A stretch of 64,000 nt of DNA from the NCBI RefSeq assembly GCF_900113335.1, contig NZ_FOOX01000001.1, positions 186,001 to 250,000 of the forward strand, read 5' to 3'. This document shows positions 32,831 to 41,409 of the stretch, in pieces. The notes below the pieces were generated by a model, which searched no databases, had not been told where the DNA came from, and was given only the letters and a program-made list of their open reading frames with translations. This stretch comes from Desulfotruncus arcticus DSM 17038 (lineage in GTDB: Bacteria > Bacillota > Desulfotomaculia > Desulfotomaculales > Desulfallaceae). The position numbers and the translations under genes were made by a program. Position 1 is the stretch's first letter. The number at the start of each line of letters is the position of its first letter.

Positions 32831-33196
32831 ATGTCAATTAGAATGCTTATTGTTGATGATGCGACTTTTATGAGAATGATGATTAAAAATATTGTTACCA
32901 AAAACGGATTTGAGGTTATAGGAGAAGCTGAAAACGGTTCTGAAGCGGTTAAATTATATTCTGAATTAAAGCCGGATCTGGTTACCATGGACATTACCAT
33001 GCCGGAAATGGACGGGATTGAAAGTGTCAAAGCCATTAAACAAATTGATCCCGGTGCTAAAATAATTATGTGCAGCGCTATGGGGCAGCAGGCTATGGTT
33101 ATGGAAGCTATTCAAGCCGGCGCCATGGATTTCATAGTTAAACCTTTTAAACAGGAAAGAATACTTCAGGCTATAGAAAGGGTAATGAGCAGATAA
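32831..33196 (+). CDS. cheY: Chemotaxis response regulator CheY
   Basis: A 121-residue single-domain receiver. Asp9-Asp10 bind Mg2+, Asp54 in TMDITMPEMDG is the phosphorylation site, Ser82 and Lys104 (VKPF) complete the switch. ATG 32831 follows GGAGGG. Its kinase CheA is not encoded in this window. Position right before fliM fits a motor-binding CheY. Confidence 0.94.
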   Translation: MSIRMLIVDDATFMRMMIKNIVTKNGFEVIGEAENGSEAVKLYSELKPDLVTMDITMPEMDGIESVKAIKQIDPGAKIIMCSAMGQQAMVMEAIQAGAMDFIVKPFKQERILQAIERVMSR

Positions 33197-33209
33197 CCGG
33201 GAGGCCAAG

Positions 33210-34211
33210 ATGCAAGAAGTACTATCGCAAAGTGAAATAGACTCGCTGTTACAGGCATTGAATACGGGCAACATTCCCGTGCAGGAGCTGCAGCATGCCG
33301 AAGATACAACTACACGGTTAAAAAGTTATGATTTCCGCAGGCCGAACAAGTTTTCCAAAGAGCATTTGCGGACTCTGGAGATGCTGCACCAGCATTATGC
33401 CCGGCATTTATCCAGCTTTCTGTCAGGTTACCTCAGCACTAACATTAATATTGAGCTTGCTTCTGTCGGCCAAATTATATTCGATGAGTTTATCAGGTCT
33501 ATTCCCACTCCGACTATATTGACTATTTTTGAACTTAAGCCGTTAAACGGGCCGGCAATATTTGAGGCTAATACTAATTTTATATTCCCCGTTATTGACT
33601 TGATGTTTGGTGGAAACGGGACGGTTACCGATTTAAACAGAGAGCTGACGGATATTGAAATCCAGGTGACCAAAAAGATTATGAACCGCATTCTTGAATA
33701 TCTGGTGCCTACCTGGAAAGACATTGTGGAAATCAAACCGGAGGTTCGCACTATCGAGACAAACCCCCGTTTGCAGCAGTTATACTCACCCAATGAAGTA
33801 GTTGCCTTATTGACTTTTACCATTACACTGGGTGAAAACGACCAGGGGATGATGAATCTTTGCCTGCCATATATGGTTTTGGATGAAGTTGTTTCCATGT
33901 TATCCGTAAGGCAGCAGTTTGTCCGGCAGTTTTCTTCAGCCACTAAGGATGATTATGATAAATTATTGCACTGGCTGGGTTATAGTGCAATCGAGATTAC
34001 TGCTGTAATAGGGGAAGCTGAAATACAGGTGGAGGATTTCCTGCAGATCCAGGTAGGGGACGTTGTGGTACTTGATCGAAATGTCAATAATGATCTTGAT
34101 GTGTATATTGGGGACAAATTGAAGTTTGGCGCCCAGGTAGGCTCTGTGGGTGATAAGTTGGCCATCCAGGTCGTTTCACTTTTTGAAGGGGAAGGTACTG
34201 ATGACAGATAA
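33210..34211 (+). CDS. fliM: Flagellar motor switch protein FliM
   Basis: A 333-residue C-ring protein. The CheY-P docking peptide EVLSQSEIDSLLQAL begins at residue 3; the middle domain carries KLYDF-like RLKSYDFRRPNKFSKEHLRTLEMLH, and the C-terminal SpoA domain ends LDVYIGDKLKFGAQVG. GGGAGG precedes ATG 33210. It overlaps fliY by 11 bp. Confidence 0.95.
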   Translation: MQEVLSQSEIDSLLQALNTGNIPVQELQHAEDTTTRLKSYDFRRPNKFSKEHLRTLEMLHQHYARHLSSFLSGYLSTNINIELASVGQIIFDEFIRSIPTPTILTIFELKPLNGPAIFEANTNFIFPVIDLMFGGNGTVTDLNRELTDIEIQVTKKIMNRILEYLVPTWKDIVEIKPEVRTIETNPRLQQLYSPNEVVALLTFTITLGENDQGMMNLCLPYMVLDEVVSMLSVRQQFVRQFSSATKDDYDKLLHWLGYSAIEITAVIGEAEIQVEDFLQIQVGDVVVLDRNVNNDLDVYIGDKLKFGAQVGSVGDKLAIQVVSLFEGEGTDDR

Positions 34212-35532
34212 TAAACTGCTTCAGCAGGATGAAATTGATGCTTTGTTAAAGAGCGCCGGCGGCAACCTGGACACGGAAAGTGGACCAAGTTCTCAGAGGG
34301 AAGCTTCCGCAGTTAATGTTGATGCTGCTGAAGGGAATCCTTTCGACTTTGAGCAACTCGACACTGACGATGCCCGGACATTGGAAACGGGAGTTCCTGG
34401 TGAAGATAATGATGATGCTATGGTATTTGAGGACCTAAAGCCCGAGGAAAAGGATGCACTTGGGGAAATAGGCAATATCTCGATGGGTTCAGCGGCAACC
34501 ACATTGTCTCAACTGCTGAATAAGCGGGTACTCATTACCAGTCCGGAAGTTATTCTCGCAAGTACACAGGAATTTTTAGGTGGTTTTAATGTACCGTTTT
34601 TAATTATAAAAGTGAAATTTATTGAGGGTATTAACGGCCATAATGTGCTGGTGATTAAGCTGCATGATGCCATGGTGATGGCTAACTTAATGATGGGGGG
34701 AGACGGTACAGACTTGCCGGACGAGATTTCTGAGATGGAAATTAGCGCCGCCGCCGAGGCTATGAACCAAATGATCGGCACTGCGTCAACTTCACTGGCA
34801 GATTTAATGAATAAAAGCGTAAACATAGCCCCCCCGGAGGCGAATGTAATTCACGAATCAGAAATAATGGATGTAAAACTTCCTTTTACCGACCCAATTG
34901 TAATTACATCCTTTAAAATGAATATAGAAGATTTGCTTGATACCCGGATTATGCAGATTTTAGACTTGCAAGGAGCCAGGGAACAGGCCAGGTTACTGTT
35001 GCAAAGTTTCGGCATGTTTTCCGAAGAGCCCGCGGCACAAGAAGAGAACCATTTTGAGCAGGACTTTATGCCTGAATCAGCAGAACAGCTTATAACAGAT
35101 ACGGATAAAAGCTTGGAACAAGGTGCTTATTCAAATGAGGCTGGTAGTGATTTTGATTCAATTCTTGATCAAAAGTTTGATCAATATTATAATCAGCAGG
35201 CATCGCCAACCCCACCCCAGCCTACGCCCCAACCCATGTCATCGCGTTATCCTGAATTAGAAAATATTGATCTGGAAAAATTAAATATGCTTCTGGATAT
35301 CCCGTTAAGGATCTCAGTAGTATTGGGTCGGACTAAAAAAAGTATTAAAGACGTACTGTCAATGACGCCGGGAGCAATAGCAGAATTGGAAACCCTGGTT
35401 GATGAACCTGTAGATGTACTGATTAACGGCAAGCTGGTGGCCAAAGGTGAAGTTGTAGTAGTAAATGAAAACTTTGGCGTAAAAATTACCAGTATAATAT
35501 CACAAAGGGAAAGAATTATTACGTTGAAATAG
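34201..35532 (+). CDS. fliY: Flagellar motor switch phosphatase FliY
   Basis: A 443-residue fusion of CheC and FliN types. The N-terminus LLQQDEIDALLKSAG resembles a FliM docking peptide. The CheC-like domain (about 75-270) has two ExxN sites (EIGNISMGSAATTLSQL and EAMNQMIGTASTSLADL), and after a Gln/Pro-rich linker the C-terminal SpoA domain (about 360-440) has LDIPLRISVVLGRTKKSIKDVL. It should dephosphorylate CheY-P at the motor. ATG 34201 follows GAAGG. It is the last gene of the operon. Confidence 0.94.
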   Translation: MTDNKLLQQDEIDALLKSAGGNLDTESGPSSQREASAVNVDAAEGNPFDFEQLDTDDARTLETGVPGEDNDDAMVFEDLKPEEKDALGEIGNISMGSAATTLSQLLNKRVLITSPEVILASTQEFLGGFNVPFLIIKVKFIEGINGHNVLVIKLHDAMVMANLMMGGDGTDLPDEISEMEISAAAEAMNQMIGTASTSLADLMNKSVNIAPPEANVIHESEIMDVKLPFTDPIVITSFKMNIEDLLDTRIMQILDLQGAREQARLLLQSFGMFSEEPAAQEENHFEQDFMPESAEQLITDTDKSLEQGAYSNEAGSDFDSILDQKFDQYYNQQASPTPPQPTPQPMSSRYPELENIDLEKLNMLLDIPLRISVVLGRTKKSIKDVLSMTPGAIAELETLVDEPVDVLINGKLVAKGEVVVVNENFGVKITSIISQRERIITLK

Positions 35533-35771
35533 CAGGCCTGTCATTGCTATGAATAGGATATGCGATATCTGAAAATATTTTTAGGAACTGGTGTTTGGAG
35601 TTCGTCATTACGGGGAGCGAAGCTACGTGATAATTTATTGCTTGAGTAAAAGGGACATACCTCTTTAAGGTAGGTCCCCTATTAATGTTTTGTTGCTCTC
35701 TTTTATGATTTTTAACACAGGCGGACAGGGGTCCCGTCCGCCCCTACGTAATAACGTTCCGTGCGGGTAGT
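35533..35771. other. Spacer between convergent fliY and DUF1015 genes
   Basis: Contains a diverged piece of repeat family B (GTCATTACGGGGAGCGAAGCTACGTG at about 35604), a bidirectional terminator hairpin and a second palindrome, GGCGGAC (35720-35726) with GTCCGCC (35736-35742). No ORF. Confidence 0.7.
35648..35690. terminator. Bidirectional terminator between fliY and DUF1015
   Basis: Stem GGGACATACCT (35652-35662) with AGGTAGGTCCC (35668-35678), one mismatch. On the minus strand it is followed directly by TTTTAC, and on the plus strand by CTATTAATGTTTTG. It would serve the convergent transcripts ending on both sides. Confidence 0.65.
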
Positions 35772-37082
35772 TTAAAACTTGTTGATTACCAGTCCGGTGA
35801 TTAGCTTGGGGTAAAAGAAAGTTGACTTTTGGGGCATCTTTTCCCCGTTGGCGGCAACTTCAGTAACTTCCGGAATTAATGTGGGGTTCATTAAAAAAGC
35901 CATGCCATGTGAACCGTCATCAACCTTCGACATTGCTTCGCCGGCATCGCGGGTATATTGCACAATTTCCCCTCCGGCCAGTTCTTCCATACCAATTCCC
36001 AGGATATTTTCAAAAATTAACTTCTGTAACACCGATACATCCAGCGACCGCCAGGCTTTGGACCGGTCGGCGGGCATTTTGCTGTCAATTATGCTTGAAT
36101 CGCGCAGCTTTAAGCTGTATAGCAAGCCATTTCCCAGATAAAGGCCAAAAACCTGACCATCTTTAATACCTTCATCCTCATTAAGCTTGGCCATGTCGGA
36201 TAGCAGTCCGGCAATAGACGCGGCATTTGACGTTTGAATACCCTCAACTAAGAAATCTTCCTGGAGGGCGGCAATCAATTGGTTTTGAGCTAAATTGCTT
36301 TTTGTTATCAGCCTGTGTGTAGGCAGGATTACCAGTCCCGGATCGTACAAGTTCACCAGTGTCATCATCAGATGATCTGCTCCGGCTATAGTGGGATTAT
36401 CCCGGGCGAACTTTAAAGCTGTTTCATAGCGGTGGTGTCCATCAGCGATGAATATTTGCAGAGGTTTCATTTGTTTTTGAATTTTTTGCAATAGATCCGG
36501 GGTGTCTATTACCCAAAGGCTGTGGCTGTGCCCCCATTCATCAGTAAAACCGGTGCCGGGAGGAGTATTTTGGGTAAAATCGTCAAGCATGAGGTCAATC
36601 GATCGCTGACGGTCGCTGTAAATACCGAAAACAGGGCTAAAATTGGCGCCGCAAGCAGTCATTAAAGCATAACGGTCGGCTTTGTGTTTGGGCATTGTTT
36701 CCTCGTGGGGCAAAACAACTCCCTTTTCGTAGGGTTCCAGTTTGACTCTGCAGATAATGCCGCTGCGGGTTAGGGTTTTACCATCGACGCTAAACTTCTG
36801 CCGGTACAGGTAAATGGCTGGTTTTCCCTCCGCTTGAAGGACTCCGTTCTTTTGCCACTGGCTAAAAAACCCGGCAGCCCTGGTATAACGGTTGTTTGCT
36901 TCGTTGTCATTCGGATATTTTAAACCGTATTCCAGGCGGATAATATTATATGGGTTACGCTCGTAGTATTGTTCCTGAGCCGTAGGATCAATTACATCAT
37001 AGGGTGGTGTTACCAGGTCTTTAATATCTCCGGCTTTTTTTTCATCATATCTGAGCCCGTGTAAGGGAGCTATTTCAGCCAT
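35772..37082 (-). CDS. DUF1015 family protein
   Basis: A 436-residue cytosolic protein of the widespread DUF1015 family, recognisable by the N-terminal DLVTPPYDVIDPTAQEQYY, NIIRLEYG, the central VVLPHEETMPKHKADRYALM and the IADGHHRYETALKFARD motif. The role is unproven; a link to ParB-fold kinases has been proposed for the family, but nothing here settles that. It lies one base after the MazG-like gene and is surely cotranscribed with it. Confidence 0.88.
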   Translation of the reverse strand: MAEIAPLHGLRYDEKKAGDIKDLVTPPYDVIDPTAQEQYYERNPYNIIRLEYGLKYPNDNEANNRYTRAAGFFSQWQKNGVLQAEGKPAIYLYRQKFSVDGKTLTRSGIICRVKLEPYEKGVVLPHEETMPKHKADRYALMTACGANFSPVFGIYSDRQRSIDLMLDDFTQNTPPGTGFTDEWGHSHSLWVIDTPDLLQKIQKQMKPLQIFIADGHHRYETALKFARDNPTIAGADHLMMTLVNLYDPGLVILPTHRLITKSNLAQNQLIAALQEDFLVEGIQTSNAASIAGLLSDMAKLNEDEGIKDGQVFGLYLGNGLLYSLKLRDSSIIDSKMPADRSKAWRSLDVSVLQKLIFENILGIGMEELAGGEIVQYTRDAGEAMSKVDDGSHGMAFLMNPTLIPEVTEVAANGEKMPQKSTFFYPKLITGLVINKF

Positions 37083-37415
37083 TTATAATTCCTCCTGTGA
37101 GTCTTTTCTGGTCCATCTAAAGGCATCCCGCGCCCTGTATTTATTCATCATCCTGGTAAAAGCTTCTTCCAGGTCGATCCCCAGCGAATTGGCGTAACAA
37201 ATAATGATAAATAATATGTCCGCCAGTTCCAGAGCCAGGTCACCTTCCGGTTCCTCCGGTTTTTTGGGTTTGGTGCCGTACCGGTGATTTATCTCCCGGG
37301 CAAGTTCGCCCACCTCTTCGGTCAGGCGGGCAAGCATAGCCAGTGGCGGCCAGTAACCCTCTGCAAACTGTCCAATCCAGTTGTCAACCTCTTTTTGCAT
37401 GTCAAGAATGTCCAT
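37083..37415 (-). CDS. MazG-like nucleotide pyrophosphohydrolase
   Basis: A 110-residue all-alpha NTP pyrophosphohydrolase of the MazG/YpjD class. The metal-binding ExxE and ExxD pattern is seen in ARLTEEVGELAREI (Glu33, Glu34, Glu37) and ALELADILFII. These enzymes cleave non-canonical or surplus (d)NTPs to the monophosphate. ATG 37415 (minus strand) lies eight bases after GGAGG; GTG 37418 is possible. It belongs to the same superfamily as HisE, which is missing from the his cluster here. Confidence 0.85.
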   Translation of the reverse strand: MDILDMQKEVDNWIGQFAEGYWPPLAMLARLTEEVGELAREINHRYGTKPKKPEEPEGDLALELADILFIIICYANSLGIDLEEAFTRMMNKYRARDAFRWTRKDSQEEL

Positions 37416-37463
37416 CACTGGAACCTCCTTGCTTTTACAATATTCCTATTTTAACACATTGAT

Positions 37464-37491
37464 AATATAAAAAACAGGATACCTTTACCAA
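37464..37491 (-). promoter_or_regulatory. Possible sigma-A promoter of the mazG-DUF1015 unit
   Basis: Read on the minus strand: TTGGTA (37491-37486), a 16-nt spacer and TATATT (37469-37464), about 50 bp before the start codon. Confidence 0.4.
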
Positions 37492-37556
37492 CAGGTATAT
37501 TTGCGATTAGCTCCCAGTATAAATTTTTAAAGAAGGTTATGGGGGGAGATGTTATT

Positions 37557-38243
37557 ATGTCCAGACCCTATTCGTTTTTGCTAAATAGAAAATATGTGCT
37601 GATTGCCGTTATTGCAGTTCTCTGCCTGGCAGGCATTTACCGTGGTGCCGAAAATTATCTGGCCAAGGTTCGTGTTCCACCGGAGGAAAGGCTTACTGTG
37701 GCGCTGGATAAAACCATTAACAGCAGCGCATTTCGCTTTCGTATGGCTGTAAAAATCGGGGATGATACAATATCAAAGGTTGAGGGTGAAAGAGTAGCGC
37801 CGGATAATGTCCATATTAAAGGAACAATGCAGGATTTGCCGGTGGAATTTATTCATGCCGGAGATAAAACTTATGTTAAAGGTTATTGGTCCGACCGGTG
37901 GATTTGTCTGGAAGGAAACAAAATGGCGGAATCAGAGCTATTCGTTACCGAATTCAACCCCCTGGGAATTTTCAATTTTAAGGACATTCCGGTGGTAAAA
38001 GAAATAAAAGATAAAAAAACAGATTTAAAGGTGCTTGAGTTTAACCCGATAGTGCAAAACTCCTTGATGGAATTGAATTATGATAATTACTTTTACCGTA
38101 TTTGGGTGGACCCCAAGCAGCAGGTAATTACTAAAGCGCTAATCCAGGCCCAGGGTAAAATAAAAGATAACAACAAGCTGGAAATAAACCTTGAATTATG
38201 GGATCATAATAAACAAATTAAAATTGAGCAGCCTGATGTATAA
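37557..38243 (+). CDS. Membrane-anchored or secreted protein, unknown function
   Basis: A 228-residue protein with a positively charged start and one hydrophobic segment (about 13-32, YVLIAVIAVLCLAGIY) then an exported domain rich in beta-strand patterns, including DKTYVKGYWSDRWICLEGN and YDNYFYRIWVDPKQQVITKAL. The latter resembles the LolA/LppX-like fold of lipoprotein-sorting-like proteins, but no lipobox is evident and I cannot name it. ATG 37557 has GGGGGGAG eight bases upstream; ATG 37539 overlaps that site. It is transcribed divergently from the mazG unit. Confidence 0.75.
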   Translation: MSRPYSFLLNRKYVLIAVIAVLCLAGIYRGAENYLAKVRVPPEERLTVALDKTINSSAFRFRMAVKIGDDTISKVEGERVAPDNVHIKGTMQDLPVEFIHAGDKTYVKGYWSDRWICLEGNKMAESELFVTEFNPLGIFNFKDIPVVKEIKDKKTDLKVLEFNPIVQNSLMELNYDNYFYRIWVDPKQQVITKALIQAQGKIKDNNKLEINLELWDHNKQIKIEQPDV

Positions 38244-38246
38244 TAT

Positions 38247-38290
38247 AAGGGACGGAATCCGAGTTTAACCCACTCAGATTCTCGTCCCTT
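38247..38290 (+). terminator. Inverted repeat after the exported-protein gene
   Basis: Long imperfect stem AAGGGACG-AATC-GAGT with ACTC-GATT-CGTCCCTT. The run of T residues is lacking, so termination is possible but not certain. Confidence 0.5.
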
Positions 38291-38298
38291 AACTTATC

Positions 38299-38328
38299 TT
38301 GACAGTATTTTATGACTCTTGTTATAAT
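38299..38328 (+). promoter_or_regulatory. Sigma-A promoter of hpt
   Basis: Consensus TTGACA at 38299-38304, an 18-nt spacer and TATAAT at 38323-38328. The predicted start of transcription is near 38335, 25 nt before the hpt start codon. Confidence 0.8.
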
Positions 38329-38359
38329 AACCCAGATTTTGACGGCAGGAGGAGATTTT

Positions 38360-38902
38360 TTGCATCAGGATGTTGAAAAAGTTTTAGTTTCATTGGAAGC
38401 AATAAAACAAAAAATCAGTGAACTCGGCAGCGTTATTTCCAGTGATTATACGGGTAAAAACTTACTGGTGGTTGGCATTTTAAAAGGTGCCATGGTTTTT
38501 ATGTCCGACTTAATCAGGTCATTATCAGTTGATGTGCAAATTGATTTTATGGCGGTTTCCAGTTATGGCGCTTCCAGTCAATCAACGGGTGTTGTGCGGA
38601 TTTTAAAGGATCTGGAACAAACTATTGAAGGAAAGCATGTTCTCATTGTCGAGGATATTGTTGATACCGGCCTGACCCTTAATTATTTGCAGGAGATTTT
38701 GAAGGCCCGGGGACCGGCCAGCGTGCGCATCTGCACTTTGCTGGACAAACCCTCCAGGCGTGAAGTTGATGTTGCTATTGACTATAACGGCTTTTCAATT
38801 CCTGATGAGTTCGTAGTTGGCTATGGCTTGGATTATAATGAAAAGTATAGAAACTTACCGGAAATCTACATCTTAAAAAAGGAAGTATATGCGAAAAAAT
38901 AG
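38360..38902 (+). CDS. hpt: Hypoxanthine phosphoribosyltransferase
   Basis: A 180-residue purine salvage enzyme making IMP/GMP from hypoxanthine/guanine and PRPP. The PRPP loop HVLIVEDIVDTGLTL, the flexible-loop region FMAVSSYGASSQSTGVVRI and the C-terminal DEFVVGYGLDYNEKYRNLPEI are canonical. TTG 38360 has AGGAGGAG six bases upstream and gives the normal length; an ATG at 38312 lies within the promoter. It uses the PRPP that also controls the pur operon riboswitch. Confidence 0.94.
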   Translation: MHQDVEKVLVSLEAIKQKISELGSVISSDYTGKNLLVVGILKGAMVFMSDLIRSLSVDVQIDFMAVSSYGASSQSTGVVRILKDLEQTIEGKHVLIVEDIVDTGLTLNYLQEILKARGPASVRICTLLDKPSRREVDVAIDYNGFSIPDEFVVGYGLDYNEKYRNLPEIYILKKEVYAKK

Positions 38903-38903
38903 T

Positions 38904-39043
38904 AGTCAGGAGACAGAAGTCAGGAGTCAGAATGAGAGAACTGTCACTTACATGATGTTAGCATATTAATGGAAGCATATTCTAAAGACATACGAATTCT
39001 CTATTCCATCTACTGAATTCTGACTCCTGACTCCTGAATTCTA
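38904..39043. repeat. GGAGTCAG inverted-repeat element, copy 2
   Basis: Left arm (38904-38933, with GTCAGGAGTCAGAAT) and right arm (39012-39042, with ATTCTGACTCCTGACTCCTG) face each other around an AT-rich core of about 80 bp, making a MITE-like element. Thirty-one bases of its left arm (38911-38941) recur exactly at 63669-63699. Confidence 0.85.
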
Positions 39044-39065
39044 CAAAAACAGGGAGGTCTGCAAG

Positions 39066-40607
39066 TTGTCTGTTCCGGAGCAGGAAATGGTTGTTGTACT
39101 GGATTTTGGCGGCCAGTACAGCCAGTTAATCGCCCGCCGTATTCGCGAGTTGAATGTCTTTTGTGAAATGCTGCCTTACAATACAGCACTGGATGAAATT
39201 CGCGCCAAAAACCCGCGCGGAATTGTCTTTTCCGGGGGGCCGTCCAGCGTTTACCAGGAAGGGGCCCCGGTAATTGATCCGGGCGTTTACGAACTGCAAA
39301 TACCGATTTTGGGAATTTGCTATGGTTTACAGCTGATGACCTTCCAATTGGGCGGTAAAGTATTACGGGCCGAAAGAAGAGAGTACGGCCATGCTGAAAT
39401 TAGTATTTTAGAGGAGCAAGGCCTGCTCGGCTGTATGGGAGAACGCTCTCAGTGCTGGATGAGCCACGGTGACATGGTGGAGACGCCGCCGCCGGGCTTT
39501 GTGGTGCTTGCCCGCACGGAAACTGCTCCCGTTGCGGCCATGGCCGACCCGGAACGAGGGCTGTACGCAGTTCAATTTCACCCGGAAGTGGTTCATACGC
39601 CGAAAGGGCAGGATGTTTTCCGCCATTTCCTGTTTGATATTTGCGGGTGCACCGGCAGTTGGAATATGGGCTCATTTATTGAGCAAACAGTAAGTGAGAT
39701 TAAAGAGCAGGTGGGGGATAAAAAAGTCCTCTGCGCGCTGAGCGGCGGGGTGGATTCCTCCGTGGCTGCGGTGCTGGTGCACAAAGCGATAGGAGACCAG
39801 CTAACCTGCGTATTTGTTAACCACGGCTTATTGCGCAAGGGTGAAGCCGAGTCAGTGCTCGAAGTTTTTAGAAATCAATTTAATATTAACCTGGTGTATG
39901 CAGATGCGTCAGAACGTTTTTTAACCAAGCTAAATGGTGTTACCGACCCTGAGCGGAAGCGTAAAATTATTGGCGAGGAGTTTATTCGCGTTTTTGAAGA
40001 TGAGGCGGGCAAAATAGGGGAAATTGATTTTTTGGTGCAGGGCACGCTTTACCCCGATGTGGTAGAAAGCGGGACAGCCACCGCAGCCGTGATTAAATCA
40101 CACCACAATGTGGGTGGTTTGCCGGAAGATATGCGCCTGGCTTTGATTGAGCCGCTGCGCTGGCTTTTTAAAGACGAGGTGCGCCGCGTGGGTGAAGAAC
40201 TCGGTATGCCGGCCAGTGTCGTCTGGCGCCAGCCGTTTCCCGGCCCCGGACTCGCTGTCCGTATCCTTGGTGAGATTACTCCGGAGAGAATTGCACTGCT
40301 GCAGGAAGCTGATGCAATTGTTACAGAGGAAATTGCCAGGGCTGGCCTGGACAGGGAGATATGGCAGTACTTCGCGGTGCTGCCCAACCTCTTCAGTGTC
40401 GGAGTAATGGGAGATGAACGCACTTACGCCCAAACTGTGGCTATCAGAGCGGTTTATTCCAACGACGGCATGACGGCAGACTGGGCGAAGATTCCCCACG
40501 ATGTGCTGGGGCGCATCTCCAACCGCATTGTCAACGAGGTAAAGGGCATTAACCGGGTGGTTTACGACATTACCTCCAAGCCCCCGGGAACTATTGAGTG
40601 GGAGTAA
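39066..40607 (+). CDS. guaA: GMP synthase (glutamine-hydrolysing)
   Basis: A 513-residue enzyme converting XMP to GMP. The glutamine amidotransferase domain (about 8-195) has nucleophile Cys85 in GICYGLQLM and His172/Glu174 in FHPEV. The ATP-pyrophosphatase P-loop [10 protein letters not shown] is at about 226-235, and the C-terminal dimer domain ends in the invariant [20 protein letters not shown] 39066 follows AGGGAGGT. Confidence 0.96.
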   Translation: MSVPEQEMVVVLDFGGQYSQLIARRIRELNVFCEMLPYNTALDEIRAKNPRGIVFSGGPSSVYQEGAPVIDPGVYELQIPILGICYGLQLMTFQLGGKVLRAERREYGHAEISILEEQGLLGCMGERSQCWMSHGDMVETPPPGFVVLARTETAPVAAMADPERGLYAVQFHPEVVHTPKGQDVFRHFLFDICGCTGSWNMGSFIEQTVSEIKEQVGDKKVLCALSGGVDSSVAAVLVHKAIGDQLTCVFVNHGLLRKGEAESVLEVFRNQFNINLVYADASERFLTKLNGVTDPERKRKIIGEEFIRVFEDEAGKIGEIDFLVQGTLYPDVVESGTATAAVIKSHHNVGGLPEDMRLALIEPLRWLFKDEVRRVGEELGMPASVVWRQPFPGPGLAVRILGEITPERIALLQEADAIVTEEIARAGLDREIWQYFAVLPNLFSVGVMGDERTYAQTVAIRAVYSNDGMTADWAKIPHDVLGRISNRIVNEVKGINRVVYDITSKPPGTIEWE

Positions 40608-40613
40608 ACCTGC

Positions 40614-40642
40614 TTGACTCTTAAGTCTCTTTTAGGTATGAT
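40614..40642 (+). promoter_or_regulatory. Sigma-A promoter of the pur operon
   Basis: TTGACT at 40614-40619, a 17-nt spacer and TATGAT at 40637-40642. Transcription would start near 40649, about 40 nt before the riboswitch aptamer. Confidence 0.75.
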
Positions 40643-40687
40643 TAACCTGGATAGATCTTTCGTATGGAAAATAAGTATTTCCAAATG

Positions 40688-40820
40688 TAACCTGTGAGAG
40701 AAAGTGTACCTAGGGTTCCACGCCGGTAGTATTTCGGCGGTTTGGACCAAGCGGTACAGGCTGCGAGGTTATACTTTCGCAGCTACACCGGTCGGGATAA
40801 AAGCCCAGGCGGGTAGGTTT
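40688..40820 (+). ncRNA. PRPP riboswitch (ykkC subtype 2b)
   Basis: The leader carries the ykkC-class core: AAAGTGTACCTAGGGTTCCACGCC (starting 40701), a variable stem-loop closed by TTCGG, the GGACCAAGCGGTACAGG strand, ACACCGGTCGGGATAAAAGCCC and then AGGCGGGTAGG. The subtype 2b elements known to bind phosphoribosyl pyrophosphate have this pattern and lie ahead of purine genes, whereas guanidine-I members lie ahead of transporters. Position directly before purE supports the PRPP reading. The 3' end of the aptamer overlaps the terminator, so binding of PRPP should allow read-through. Confidence 0.88.
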
Positions 40821-40862
40821 CACTCAAGTGAGAACCTACTTGGCCTGGTTTTTTAATTTTTT
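40805..40862 (+). terminator. Terminator of the PRPP riboswitch
   Basis: CCAGG (40805-40809) with CCTGG (40844-40848), and inner GTAGGTT with AACCTAC, followed by TTTTTTAATTTTTT. Its 5' strand is the last part of the aptamer, so the two structures are exclusive. Confidence 0.88.
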
Positions 40863-40878
40863 ATCAAGGAGGCAGATG

Positions 40879-41409
40879 ATGAGCGTCTTGGTAGGGATTG
40901 TAATGGGCAGTGATTCTGACCTGCCGGTAATGAAAGATGCGGCAAAAATTCTTGATGAATTCGGTATTGGCTGGGAAATGATTATATCATCAGCCCACCG
41001 GGCGCCTGAAAAAACAGCAGCTTACGCCCGTGCAGCCGCCGGACGCGGCTTAAAGACAATTATAGCCGGTGCCGGAGGTGCGGCTCACCTGGCCGGAGTT
41101 ATCGCAGGGCATACACCGCTGCCCGTAATCGGTGTGCCCATAGCTTCCGGCGCTTTAAACGGAGTTGATGCGTTATATGCCACTGTGCAAATGCCCCCGG
41201 GGATTCCTGTGGCTACGGTTGCCATCAACGGAGCAAAGAACGCCGGTATTCTGGCCGCTCAAATCGTCGGGGCAACTGATCCCGGCATAATGGAAAAAAT
41301 AATTGCCTATAAGGATAAAATGGCCCGGCAGGTGGAACATAAATCTGAGAAACTGCAGCAGCTGGGCCTTGAAGGATACCTGGAAAAGATGGGAGGAAGC
41401 AAATCTTGA
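40879..41409 (+). CDS. purE: AIR carboxylase / N5-CAIR mutase PurE
   Basis: A 176-residue octameric enzyme of IMP synthesis making CAIR. The GSDSDLPVM motif (residues 10-18), SSAHRAPEK and the [14 protein letters not shown] loop are intact. ATG 40879 lies six bases after AAGGAGG. No purK is next to it, so this could be the class II enzyme that uses CO2 directly; that cannot be decided by eye. Confidence 0.95.
   Translation: MSVLVGIVMGSDSDLPVMKDAAKILDEFGIGWEMIISSAHRAPEKTAAYARAAAGRGLKTIIAGAGGAAHLAGVIAGHTPLPVIGVPIASGALNGVDALYATVQMPPGIPVATVAINGAKNAGILAAQIVGATDPGIMEKIIAYKDKMARQVEHKSEKLQQLGLEGYLEKMGGSKS

Noticed and set aside
35720-35742. GGCGGAC/GTCCGCC hairpin as terminator of the DUF1015 gene
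   Set aside because: No T run follows it on the minus strand; the hairpin at 35652-35678 is followed by TTTT and is the better candidate.
40649-40700. A guanine aptamer upstream of the PRPP riboswitch (tandem riboswitch)
   Set aside because: The stretch has only a small GGAAA/TTTCC hairpin and none of the conserved purine-aptamer loop sequences.
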